A stretch of DNA of 64,000 nucleotides, taken from Ruegeria atlantica (GTDB lineage: Bacteria > Pseudomonadota > Alphaproteobacteria > Rhodobacterales > Rhodobacteraceae). The notes under the pieces are model-generated. The model ran no database searches. It was not told where the DNA came from and saw only the letters and a program-made list of their open reading frames with translations. Positions 18,110 to 26,498 of this stretch are shown here, piece after piece. How positions within the stretch are numbered: the first letter of the stretch is position 1; every line of letters begins with the position of its first letter. The stretch lies in NCBI RefSeq assembly GCF_013032455.1, contig NZ_WQCF01000006.1:62001-126000 (forward strand), written 5' to 3'. The position numbers were made by a program, and so were the translations under genes.

Positions 18110-20255
18110 TCAGATGCCTCCTTGATTTGCGCTTATGTTGGGCCAGTATGCTCTTGGGCCCGTCTGCTACTACGCGCCCATTCTCAATGACGATAATCCG
18201 GTCCACCAACTCCAACAGGCTGGTGCGATGTGTGACAATAACCATCGTGGTATTCTGCGTGGATTGTTTGAGACGATGAATAACTTCGGACTCGGTTTTC
18301 ACATCCATCGCGCTGGTTGGTTCGTCTAAAAGCAGAACCGGAGGCCGTCCGATCAATGCACGTGCCAAAGCTATTGCCTGCCGCTGCCCGCCGGATAACC
18401 CTTCGCCCCTCTCGGCCAGTTTTAGGTCATACCCGTTGGGTGTTTGGGCAATAAAATCTTCCACGCCGGCCACTTTTCCTGCAGCGATCAGATCCTGATC
18501 ACGCGGCCTGGCAGCGCCACTGAATATGTTTTCGCGCACCGTGCCCGAGAATAGCCAGATATCTTGCAATACAGAGCCGACATTCCGTCGTAAATCGCCC
18601 GGATCGATTTGGCGGATATCGACGCCATCCATTGTTACGGAACCAGATCGCGGTTGATAAAGCCCAAGCAACAAGCGGGTAATTGTGCTTTTCCCGGACC
18701 CAATTGGGCCCAAAATAGCTACTTTTTCACCAGGCTCGATTGTGAATGATACCCCAGCCAACGTGTCCTCGGTCTGGTCCGGGTAGGCAAAACGCACGTC
18801 GTTGAAACTGATGCGGCCCGCGAATTCGCGCCGGCTGATCCAGCTATGACCTAGCGGCCTTTCGCTTTCGGCTTGCATCAAGGCATTCAGATTTCGAAAG
18901 GCACTGCGCGCTTGATTAACTCGTGCCAGAGTCTGGGCAAGTTGGCCCAAAGGCGCCAGCGCTCGTCCGGTCAGCATCACAGACGCAATCAAAGCGCCCA
19001 TGCTGGCCTGACCATCACTAAGCAAGAAGACACCGTAGAATACGATAAGAACTTGCGCAGCTTGCTGTGTAAAGCCCGTAAGGTTCAAGGCAAACTGTGT
19101 TATGGCCCGACTGCGCGCGCCATGTGAAGATTGTCGTTCAATTGCGGCTTCCCAGCGAGAACGCATTTGTTTGGCGGCGGCCGTGGTTTTTATGGTTTCA
19201 AGTCCGGAAACTGTTTCGACCAGAACAGACTGTTTGGACTGGCCATCTGCAAAACTTTGTTCTGCTAGACGTGACAGCACCGGTTGAACGGCAACACCCG
19301 CCAAAAGAACTATTGGAACGGCAAGGGCTGGCACCAGCGCCAATGGCCCGCCGACCAGATGGATGGCAAAAACGAAAAGGGCAATGAACGGCAGATCCAC
19401 CAATGCGACCAAGGTTGCGGAGGTAAAAAACTCGCGCAGGGTCTCAAACTCACGGATTGTGCTTGCCATCGCACCAGTTGAGCCGGTGCGCGCCTTCATG
19501 CGAATGTTAAGCACTTGATCGAAGACGCGGCGCCCCATGAGCATGTCGGCTTTCTGGCCTGCACGATCAATAAACCCCGCGCGTAACAGCTTTAAAATGA
19601 AATCAAATCCTAGAGCGATGCTCACCCCGGCTGTTAAGGCTATCAGGGATTCGGTGGCCTCGTTGGGTAGGACCCGGTCATAGACGACCATAATGAAGAT
19701 AGAGGTCGACAGCCCCAGTAGATTGGCGAGAGCCGCAGCTAGGATCACTTGAATATATGACCACCTGTTTGCGGCCATTGCCGACCAGAACCAGTGCTCG
19801 GAAATAGGTGTTTGACCTGCTGAAACTTCTTCTTGATGGCTGCGGCGAAACAAAATTGCATATCCGCTGTAAACCTGGCGCAGCTTGTCTTTCGCGACCT
19901 CACCGATACCGTCCCCGAGGTCCGGGTCAAAAATCAGAAGCTGCCCATCGCGCGTTTGGCCATGATAAACAACGGCCTTATCATTCTCTAACAGCAATAG
20001 AGCGGGTGCTAGATTTACGTCGAAGTTTTGCAGTTTGTGTTTGCCGTACCCCGCCTGTAGCCCGGCCTTATGTGCTGCCTCAAGCGTATCCCCAACAGTT
20101 AAGCCGCCTGTTGTGCTTGATTGCGAAGCATACAAAGCCGCAACCGTCATCGGGCGGTTTAGTTGAGCTGCAACATGCAATAGACAGGCCTCAAGAGGTG
20201 AAAGCGCGTTAGCCCGCATTTTTGGAGGTAGTTCGGTCATAGGCCGTTCTCCCAA
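18093..20255 (-). CDS. Type I secretion ABC transporter/permease, LapB-like with degenerate C39-like domain
   Basis: A 720-residue exporter. Residues about 10-140 form a C39 peptidase-like domain without the catalytic Cys (the first block reads LSPLEACLLHVAAQLNRP), as in the LapB/HlyB class that binds but does not cut its substrate. Six membrane helices follow (about 160-450), then an intact ATPase: Walker A GPIGSGKST, signature LSGGQRQAIALARAL, Walker B VLLLDEPTSAMD and H-loop VTHR. It overlaps the TolC-like gene (19 bases) and the HlyD gene (17 bases). The likely substrate is the Ig-repeat adhesin encoded first in the operon. Confidence 0.93.
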   Translation of the reverse strand: MGERPMTELPPKMRANALSPLEACLLHVAAQLNRPMTVAALYASQSSTTGGLTVGDTLEAAHKAGLQAGYGKHKLQNFDVNLAPALLLLENDKAVVYHGQTRDGQLLIFDPDLGDGIGEVAKDKLRQVYSGYAILFRRSHQEEVSAGQTPISEHWFWSAMAANRWSYIQVILAAALANLLGLSTSIFIMVVYDRVLPNEATESLIALTAGVSIALGFDFILKLLRAGFIDRAGQKADMLMGRRVFDQVLNIRMKARTGSTGAMASTIREFETLREFFTSATLVALVDLPFIALFVFAIHLVGGPLALVPALAVPIVLLAGVAVQPVLSRLAEQSFADGQSKQSVLVETVSGLETIKTTAAAKQMRSRWEAAIERQSSHGARSRAITQFALNLTGFTQQAAQVLIVFYGVFLLSDGQASMGALIASVMLTGRALAPLGQLAQTLARVNQARSAFRNLNALMQAESERPLGHSWISRREFAGRISFNDVRFAYPDQTEDTLAGVSFTIEPGEKVAILGPIGSGKSTITRLLLGLYQPRSGSVTMDGVDIRQIDPGDLRRNVGSVLQDIWLFSGTVRENIFSGAARPRDQDLIAAGKVAGVEDFIAQTPNGYDLKLAERGEGLSGGQRQAIALARALIGRPPVLLLDEPTSAMDVKTESEVIHRLKQSTQNTTMVIVTHRTSLLELVDRIIVIENGRVVADGPKSILAQHKRKSRRHLNVAAS

Positions 20256-21580
20256 TCGGCCGTCGAAACCCCTAGCAGGTCTAGAATGTCCCCTGTAAGG
20301 CTCAGCGCGGCGTAGTTCGTTAAAAAGAAATTTCGTTGCGCCAGAATTAGTCTTTCCTGTGCATTAACGTAGTCTCGTTGTGAATCCAGAATCTCGATCA
20401 GGCTACGCCGGCCTATTGTAAATTGCTCTCGGGCTGCTGCGACGCTGTCTGCATTAGCCTCAACTGCGGACTGGGCCGCTTTCAGTCTAATTGCTCCGGC
20501 TTGCTGGTCTGATCGGACAAACTCCAGTTCTCGACGAATATCTCGGATTACAGAGTCGCGTGAGAATTCCGCCTCTTTGACCTGCGCTTCGGCCGCCGCG
20601 ATAGCGGCGCGGCGTTGGCCTGTGCTGTCGATTTCGTAGTTTAGCGAAAGATCAATCCCATAATTGGCATCGTTGCCGTCGTCGCGATTTGCAAAGGCCG
20701 CAACTTGAACACCGGGTTGTCGCCTTGCTACGGCCGCAGCGTATTCGGCTTTTGCAGCCAGCAAGAAGGCGTCAGAGCGTCTTACCTGAGGACTATCCAT
20801 TACGATCTGAACGTCGGTTTGGGAAAGTTCTGGGGCTTCGATGGGGGAGGGCAGGGCCCCGGGTGCCGTGCCAAAATATTCTCGGAATTGAGCGTTGGCG
20901 CGATCCAGTTGTGATTTCGCATCGGCCAACCGTGTTCGCGCGTCGGCCATACGCGAGCGTGCGGTCAGGACGTCTGCGTTTGATCCAACGCCTTGATCAG
21001 TGCGCTCAGTGATCTGTTGCAGCAATTGATCATGAACGCTGACGTTCCGTGCCGCTATTTCCAGAAACTCCCGTCTGTCCAGAACCACGACATAGGCTTC
21101 GATTGCTGATAGAGCGACAGCGGCCGCAGTTTGAAGTTGGTCGCCCCGGCTTTGCAGCACGCGGGCTTTTGTTGCCGCCAAAACATTGGAAGCGGCACCG
21201 CCGTCATAGACGAGCTGCGAAATGCGAAGATATGGTGTGACATCGGCAATATTCGATTCCACACGTTCGGACCGAGCATTTGCGCCGACCGTGAGCTGCG
21301 GTAAAAATGCACCCTTGGCAGCGTCTTCGTTGGCTACGGACATCTCAAGCCGTGTTGTGCTTTGCGCAAGATCCGGGCTGGCTTCGACCGCGCCCCGAAT
21401 TCGCTGGCCAAACGCGCTTTGTGCAAGTCGAGGCAAAGGTTCACTTGCACCAGCACCAATCGAACCACGGGACAGAGACCTTTCAACCCCTGTCAGATCG
21501 GGCGGGGTTGTACAGCCTGAGGATATCACAGCAATACAGAAAAAGGATGCAATTCTAAGTCTGATGGTGCGAGTTGGCAT
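20237..21580 (-). CDS. TolC family outer-membrane secretion protein (lipoprotein-type N-terminus)
   Basis: A 447-residue outer-membrane efflux protein. The ATG at 21580 gives MPTRTIRLRIASFF, a hydrophobic stretch and a lipobox ending in Cys23 (VISSGC); the longer open frame upstream has no signal-like start. Two internal repeats of helical hairpins are seen, typical of TolC (for instance QSTTRLEMSVANEDAAKGAFLPQ and ARSRMADARTRLADAKSQLDRA). It forms the outer-membrane tunnel for the HlyD/ABC pair encoded downstream. It lies 7 bases after the SapC-like gene and overlaps the ABC gene. Confidence 0.92.
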   Translation of the reverse strand: MPTRTIRLRIASFFCIAVISSGCTTPPDLTGVERSLSRGSIGAGASEPLPRLAQSAFGQRIRGAVEASPDLAQSTTRLEMSVANEDAAKGAFLPQLTVGANARSERVESNIADVTPYLRISQLVYDGGAASNVLAATKARVLQSRGDQLQTAAAVALSAIEAYVVVLDRREFLEIAARNVSVHDQLLQQITERTDQGVGSNADVLTARSRMADARTRLADAKSQLDRANAQFREYFGTAPGALPSPIEAPELSQTDVQIVMDSPQVRRSDAFLLAAKAEYAAAVARRQPGVQVAAFANRDDGNDANYGIDLSLNYEIDSTGQRRAAIAAAEAQVKEAEFSRDSVIRDIRRELEFVRSDQQAGAIRLKAAQSAVEANADSVAAAREQFTIGRRSLIEILDSQRDYVNAQERLILAQRNFFLTNYAALSLTGDILDLLGVSTADWENGL

Positions 21581-21587
21581 AGGTGTT

Positions 21588-22418
21588 TCACACCTCACTA
21601 ATTCCAGGAAATTCGTCATTCTGCACATTGGCCATTGCACAGAGGAAATCTGAAACATCTGAATTTTTGGTGTATTTTTCCGCGAACTTGGGTTGCGAGA
21701 TCTGCCGCTGTGCTCGCTCCAGCCATTCGCAATGCGAAAGCGAAATCTGGTGTGCGTGCAGCAACAAATGTCCATCAGAATCAAGTAAGTTTAGCTTTTC
21801 GGCCCGTGTCAGACTTTCGAGCCGATGGGCGGAAACTCCGAATGATCCATTTGGCAAAGCAACCCCTCGATGGGAATTTATCTGTTCAAAAAGGTCCATA
21901 GCTGCGATTTTTTGACAAAGTTCCAGTGTCGTCTTTTTGGTCGCCTCGCGGGCTTGCAAAAAGGTTTTCACACCGTTCAGCGCTGATGAAACCACGCGAT
22001 CAGTGTCAAAGAACGCTTCGTCACTTGGATTGGTCGTCACCAGTCCGGATGCTTCATCTACATTCAGGCGAAAGGTGGGGGTGTGGCCACTTGTAGCTCC
22101 GCTGATGGGTTCAGCCTGAAACGGATAACATCGAAAATCCGAGGGCACATATGAGGCCAACCATTGACCGCTTTGCGAGACGAAAGGCGTGGTCGAACCC
22201 TCCGATAGGGACAAAATCACCCTTGGCTCAATGCCCAGCTTGGTTTTCTTGAAAATGATGGGAAATGCTGCGGCTGCTTGTGCGACTTCTTGCAGAACGA
22301 TTGCGCAGTCAGGGCGATCAGCAGCAAATTTGTAAGAGGTGAATCGTTTCCAGTATTTCCGTCCGTGACGAGCGACGGTAACTGGAACCAGGCCATTTTC
22401 TTCCATTTTCTGCCCCAT
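21588..22418 (-). CDS. SapC family protein
   Basis: A 276-residue protein recognised as SapC-like from the order of segments: an early WKRFTSYKFAAD, the block AQAAAAFPIIF, then QSGQWLASYVPSDFRCYPF, and a long C-terminal part containing LDSDGHLLLHAHQISLSHCEWL. SapC was named from an S-layer secretion locus of Campylobacter; its molecular role is not known. It sits between the adhesin gene and the TolC-like gene on the same strand (48 bases and 7 bases away), so it probably works with this secretion operon. It has no signal peptide and appears cytoplasmic. Whether it helps export or modification of the adhesin is unknown. Confidence 0.82.
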   Translation of the reverse strand: MGQKMEENGLVPVTVARHGRKYWKRFTSYKFAADRPDCAIVLQEVAQAAAAFPIIFKKTKLGIEPRVILSLSEGSTTPFVSQSGQWLASYVPSDFRCYPFQAEPISGATSGHTPTFRLNVDEASGLVTTNPSDEAFFDTDRVVSSALNGVKTFLQAREATKKTTLELCQKIAAMDLFEQINSHRGVALPNGSFGVSAHRLESLTRAEKLNLLDSDGHLLLHAHQISLSHCEWLERAQRQISQPKFAEKYTKNSDVSDFLCAMANVQNDEFPGISEV

Positions 22419-22466
22419 CCATTGAATGTGGCTGCCGAGTCCTAAAATCAGCAGCCAATTTTCTAA

Positions 22467-25400
22467 TCAGGCCGATGCCCCCGTAGGATCGGTGTGCAAG
22501 ATGTTGTCGGTGGTCAGATTGCTCAGGTCATCCAACCCGTTAAACTGCGCGACCGTTTCCACGACAGCAGAGTTCGGGGCAGAATAATCGACTTTGACCA
22601 AAGCGGTATCTGATCCATCCGTGGCCATCACATAAAGTTCGTCACCGGATTGAAGCCCGGTGAAACTTTCGACGGCGGTTTCGATCGTGCTTTCGGACAG
22701 ATCGCCTAAAACCGTTGTCAGCCCGACGACACCAGTATCCGCTCCAATCGCATCGCCAACCGCCAGGGTTTCTACGTCCGTTCCCTCGCCACGAAGAGTT
22801 GCAAAGCTCAGACCAGCGAACATCACAGCATCCGCGACATCCTCCGAAGAGCCGAGAGTAAAGCCTGTCACCGTATCTACGCCATTCTCAGCTGGGTCCG
22901 CCTCAAAAACGATGACGTCGCGCCCAACATCCGAGACATCAATCATGTCATCGCCGTCCTGACCGCGGATAACATTGTCCACTTCTGTCGCCACAAGTGT
23001 ATCGTCGCCGTTTGTTCCGATTTGGAAGACCGAAGGCCCACCATCAGAAGTCGTAATCGACAGCTCGATGGGTTTGCTTGGGTCAATGATGGTCATTTCA
23101 AAGGTCAGCAAAGGTTGGCTTGGATCAGAGAAAGTCAATCCAAATCCCGAAAAGCGGATCTCTGATGCGGTGATAGGGTTGGAAAGCAGAGATAGGAAAT
23201 CACTGTGGGCGACATCCGACCCTGTGTTGAAGGACGCCACGGACGGGTCAAAACCCAGATCCATTTGCAGGGAAAGCCCCCCCGAAAAATCTCGATCCGT
23301 GTCTGCGTAGACTTCGAATGTTGCGGTGTTACCGCTGATGCCTGCCTGTGAGATGACATAGGTCGCGGGTTCGTGTGCCGTGTTTTCGTCAACTGCGTCA
23401 AGGGGATTCAGCCCGCCGGAAACTGTCGCACCAGCCGAGAAATTCAGATCATCCCCGGCATCGAAACCCGAAAACTCCGAAGCTGGAACTGTGAGGGACC
23501 AGGAGCCATCCGCCCCGACCGATGCCGAACCAACGGACACAGCATTCAAGGTAACATCTATCGACTGCCCCGCACTTAGCCCGACAGATGTTCCCGAAAC
23601 AGTCACTCCGGAGTTTTGCGCGTCGGTCAGCGAAACTGCGCCGTTTGAGCCAGCCGGATTTATTGTCAGAATTGGCCGCAAATCCGTGGTCAAAGTAGTT
23701 GTCGCCGGGGGCGCGGCATTGCCCGCCAGGTCCATTACGCTGGCAATTATCGGATATTCCGTGCTGTCCGTCAGGGCGGCTAAGTCGGCTGCGGAAACTG
23801 TTGTGGACCAGGTGCCGCCAGATGCGATGCTGATGTAAGTTTGGCCGTTCAGTGTTACGGACACAGTCTGGCCGTCCTCGGCGCTGGTCGTGCCCGAAAT
23901 AGCAAGATCATTGCTCTGTTCCGAGACGTCCAACTCGGGCCCTACCGGCAAGGGGTTAAGTGACACGGTTGGTGCAGTGAAATCTGTGTCAAAGCTAGAG
24001 GAAACATTTGAGGTGTTACCGGCTGCATCGGCAACCGATGCGCCCACTTCATATGAAATGCCATCTTGAAAAGAACCCAATTCTGCGGCTGGGGCCGTAT
24101 AGCTCCAGATGCCACTATTCACTGTAGCAGTTCCACTGACATCGATCGTCCCATCGGGCCGGGCGATTTCGATTGTGACAATTGCGCCGTCGGCAGCATC
24201 AGTGGTGCCGGTGATCGTCAAATCTGTGCCTTGTTCAGCGGCGTTCAAGACCGCACCATCTGATAGGCCAGTAATGCTTAGCGTCGGCGCAGTAAAATCT
24301 GTAGCAAAACTCGCGCTCGCCTGAATTGCCGGATTACCGGCAACATCGTGAACATCAGCGGTGACCGACACGGTTGAACCGTCGGACAAAGCCGCGAGAT
24401 CTGCCGCTGGAACAGTTGCAGACCAGGTGCCACCAGAGGCCACGCCGGTATACGCCTGCCCATTCATTGAGACATTTACGATCTGCCCATTTTCGGCTGT
24501 GGTTGATCCTGAAATTGTCAGGTCTGTTCCGCGTTCAGTTGCGTTCAGGATGGCGCCATCCGAGAATGCATCGATCGACAAGGTTGGCGCAGTTACGTCC
24601 TTGGTCAAAGCGACGCTGGCTTGTGGCGCGACCAACCCATTGAAATCTGTAACATCTGCAGTGACCGAAAAACTTCCGCCATCGGCAAGGGTTGTCAAAT
24701 CGGCGGCTGGTACAGTGACGCTCCATGCTCCGACCGAAACCGTGTCCGTATAGGTTTGCCCGTTCAAGGATACTGTGACTTGCTGACCGTCCTCGACATT
24801 GCTGGTCGTACCTGAGATCGTCAGATCCGATCCAGCTTCGGCGGAATTCAGTACGGCACCGACAGACAGCGGAGAGATGGCAACGGAGGGGCCGGTCAGG
24901 TCCACGGGAACAGACGCCGCAGCAGGCACTGAGACGTTGCCTGCCTCATCAATGACTGTGGCGCTGACGGCGACAGGGTCACCCGTCGACAATCCACCAA
25001 GGTCGGCCAGGGGAACGGTTACGCTCCAGGTCCCGCCAGATGCTGTAGCCGCATAGGTTTGACCGGCGAATGTAACTGTAATCGGCTGACCATCCGTTGC
25101 CGAAGTTGTCCCGGTCAGGATCAGGTCGGTTGTCACATCAATCAATTCAATTGAGCCGCCTGCGACCGGGTCCAATGAGATTGTCGGAACGGTGAAATCC
25201 GTCTCAAAGCTCGAAGCTGCTTGTACTGCCGGGTTGCCTGCCTGGTCGGTGACATCCGCGGTGACGATGATCGATGTACTATCCGGCAAGGTCGCGAGGT
25301 CTACGGCAGGAACTGAGACGCTCCATTGCCCGCCAGTTACAGTCCCCGTATAGGTTTGTCCGTTTACCTCTACAGAGACGGTTTGCCCATTTTCTGCATC

Positions 25401-26288
25401 GGTCGTTCCGGTAACAGTCAAATCCGTGGCCTGTTCGGACACATTCAATATCGCGCCGTCCGAGAACCCGGAAATCGCTAAAGTGGGGGGGATGGTGTCC
25501 ACATCGAATGTGATGGTTTCAGTCGACAACTCCGCACCATCAAGATCGAGATTTCGGAAGGTCACTCTGGGAATCCCCTGCGGCAAAGCGGCGGCCTCGG
25601 AAGGAGAAAGCGAAACAACCCAGGTTCCGTCAGCTTCGGGGGTAACGGTTTTGGTGAGCGAGCCAATTGTGACTTCGACGGTATTTGTCCCGTCGGGTGT
25701 GCTCAGGTTCAGACGAGTGCTGCTAAGCGCGTCGGATTGCACGCCTGCCAGATTGAGCCCTGGGTGGCTGGGTGTGGGTGAAGGAGCAGCCTCATCATCG
25801 TCTCCTCCTCCGCCGCCACCTGCTGCAGCGGCAACGCCGGCCAACCCAAGCCCCCCCAGAGCGGCCGTGGCCCCGCTGATGCCGCCTGCTGCTGCGGCAC
25901 CACCCGCTTCGACCAAGGTGAACTGGGCGATTTCGGAAACCACTCCTTCGGCGATCATGATGGCGCCGCTATCCAGCACCTGGACGTTTTCAGCCGCTAC
26001 AATCACCTTGCGGCCATCGGCCAGTTTCAAAAGAACATCGCCATTGTCCAACAGCTTTACAGAGCGAACGCCGGGAATCGTTTCGGCAAATTGAAACGCA
26101 TAGAGCTCTTCGATCGTGGCTTGCGCCAATGCTGGCAAGGCGAGAATCGTTGACCTGAGCCCACCGGCGATGCCTCGCCCGGTCCAGCGGCGCATTTTAC
26201 CGTCGATCCATTTGCGGATGTTTTTCTTGCGTTCGAAATCAGGCTGGACGTCAACCGGATTGTCTTTGGATTCGGAGTCTTTTGTCAT
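22467..26288 (-). CDS. Large Ig-repeat adhesin with BapA-like prefix, cohesin-like module and type I secretion C-terminus
   Basis: 1273 residues. The ATG at 26288 has GAGGG at 5-base spacing and is preferred over an upstream frame extension. Residues 1-60 are charged then hydrophobic; 60-125 resemble the prefix domain of BapA/LapF-type adhesins (VRSVKLLDNGDVLLKLADGR). An Ala/Gly stretch with DDDE (about 128-167) acts as a hinge. A divergent Ig-like unit (180-263) and seven Ig-like repeats of about 100 residues (264-972) follow, each carrying GTT..DGQ.V.V..NGQTY and W.V.VPA. Residues 973-1083 look like a cohesin. 1084-1273 hold one RTX-like stretch (GTNGDDTL, RGQDGDDMID) and a terminal export signal region. 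It is first in an operon with SapC, TolC, ABC and HlyD genes, its probable secretion machine. Confidence 0.88.
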   Translation of the reverse strand: MTKDSESKDNPVDVQPDFERKKNIRKWIDGKMRRWTGRGIAGGLRSTILALPALAQATIEELYAFQFAETIPGVRSVKLLDNGDVLLKLADGRKVIVAAENVQVLDSGAIMIAEGVVSEIAQFTLVEAGGAAAAGGISGATAALGGLGLAGVAAAAGGGGGGDDDEAAPSPTPSHPGLNLAGVQSDALSSTRLNLSTPDGTNTVEVTIGSLTKTVTPEADGTWVVSLSPSEAAALPQGIPRVTFRNLDLDGAELSTETITFDVDTIPPTLAISGFSDGAILNVSEQATDLTVTGTTDAENGQTVSVEVNGQTYTGTVTGGQWSVSVPAVDLATLPDSTSIIVTADVTDQAGNPAVQAASSFETDFTVPTISLDPVAGGSIELIDVTTDLILTGTTSATDGQPITVTFAGQTYAATASGGTWSVTVPLADLGGLSTGDPVAVSATVIDEAGNVSVPAAASVPVDLTGPSVAISPLSVGAVLNSAEAGSDLTISGTTSNVEDGQQVTVSLNGQTYTDTVSVGAWSVTVPAADLTTLADGGSFSVTADVTDFNGLVAPQASVALTKDVTAPTLSIDAFSDGAILNATERGTDLTISGSTTAENGQIVNVSMNGQAYTGVASGGTWSATVPAADLAALSDGSTVSVTADVHDVAGNPAIQASASFATDFTAPTLSITGLSDGAVLNAAEQGTDLTITGTTDAADGAIVTIEIARPDGTIDVSGTATVNSGIWSYTAPAAELGSFQDGISYEVGASVADAAGNTSNVSSSFDTDFTAPTVSLNPLPVGPELDVSEQSNDLAISGTTSAEDGQTVSVTLNGQTYISIASGGTWSTTVSAADLAALTDSTEYPIIASVMDLAGNAAPPATTTLTTDLRPILTINPAGSNGAVSLTDAQNSGVTVSGTSVGLSAGQSIDVTLNAVSVGSASVGADGSWSLTVPASEFSGFDAGDDLNFSAGATVSGGLNPLDAVDENTAHEPATYVISQAGISGNTATFEVYADTDRDFSGGLSLQMDLGFDPSVASFNTGSDVAHSDFLSLLSNPITASEIRFSGFGLTFSDPSQPLLTFEMTIIDPSKPIELSITTSDGGPSVFQIGTNGDDTLVATEVDNVIRGQDGDDMIDVSDVGRDVIVFEADPAENGVDTVTGFTLGSSEDVADAVMFAGLSFATLRGEGTDVETLAVGDAIGADTGVVGLTTVLGDLSESTIETAVESFTGLQSGDELYVMATDGSDTALVKVDYSAPNSAVVETVAQFNGLDDLSNLTTDNILHTDPTGASA
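23040..23372 (-). other. Cohesin-like module in the adhesin
   Basis: Residues 973-1083 of the adhesin. The pattern TATFEVYADTD ... GGLSLQMDLGFDPSVASF ... IRFSGFG ... LLTFEMTI follows the strand order and the 'FDPs' turn of cohesin domains, and is clearly different from the Ig repeats before it. The assignment is by pattern only and needs a profile search. Confidence 0.6.
23373..25499 (-). repeat. Seven tandem Ig-like protein repeats of about 300 bases each
   Basis: Successive units of roughly 100 codons share a start such as APTLSI or PPTLAI, an aspartate-rich end (ATDFT, ETDFT, TKDVT), the core SGTT.AEDGQTVSV and the motif GGTWS.TVPAADLA.L. Units 1-6 are close to each other, unit 5 has a small insertion (ARPDGTIDVSGTA) and unit 7 is divergent. 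The repetition is also visible in the DNA, where the complement of NGQTYTG recurs once per unit. Confidence 0.88.
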
Positions 26289-26498
26289 CTTGCCCTCACA
26301 TGTGGTTTCCGCATTCGACCGAAGGGTCCAGATTTTCTTCATCTGTATTTTCCATCGGTGGCTCATGCGGCCGGACCAGAAAAAATTGAGTTAAACTGAA
26401 GCCGAACTCCTCGTTTTCTCCACATTCCCGCTTTGGTTTCGGACTGGGCATCAGATCATCCTTTAGACAGTGCCAGATGTGGCGTGGGGTAATTCGAT
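26289..26498. other. Divergent promoter region between the two secreted-protein genes
   Basis: 210 bases separating the adhesin operon (minus) from the beta-propeller/RTX gene (plus). Both promoters must lie here, which allows shared control. No clear -35/-10 pair or large palindrome could be chosen by eye. Confidence 0.45.

Noticed and set aside
23373..25499. Regularly spaced repeats that might suggest a CRISPR array
   Set aside because: The period is about 300 bases and it encodes Ig-like domains in one long frame, so it is protein repetition.
25426..26094. A 222-codon open frame on the plus strand
   Set aside because: It is antisense to the N-terminal region and first repeat of the adhesin; the low-complexity Pro/Ala/Ser composition is the complement of the Gly/Ala-rich hinge.
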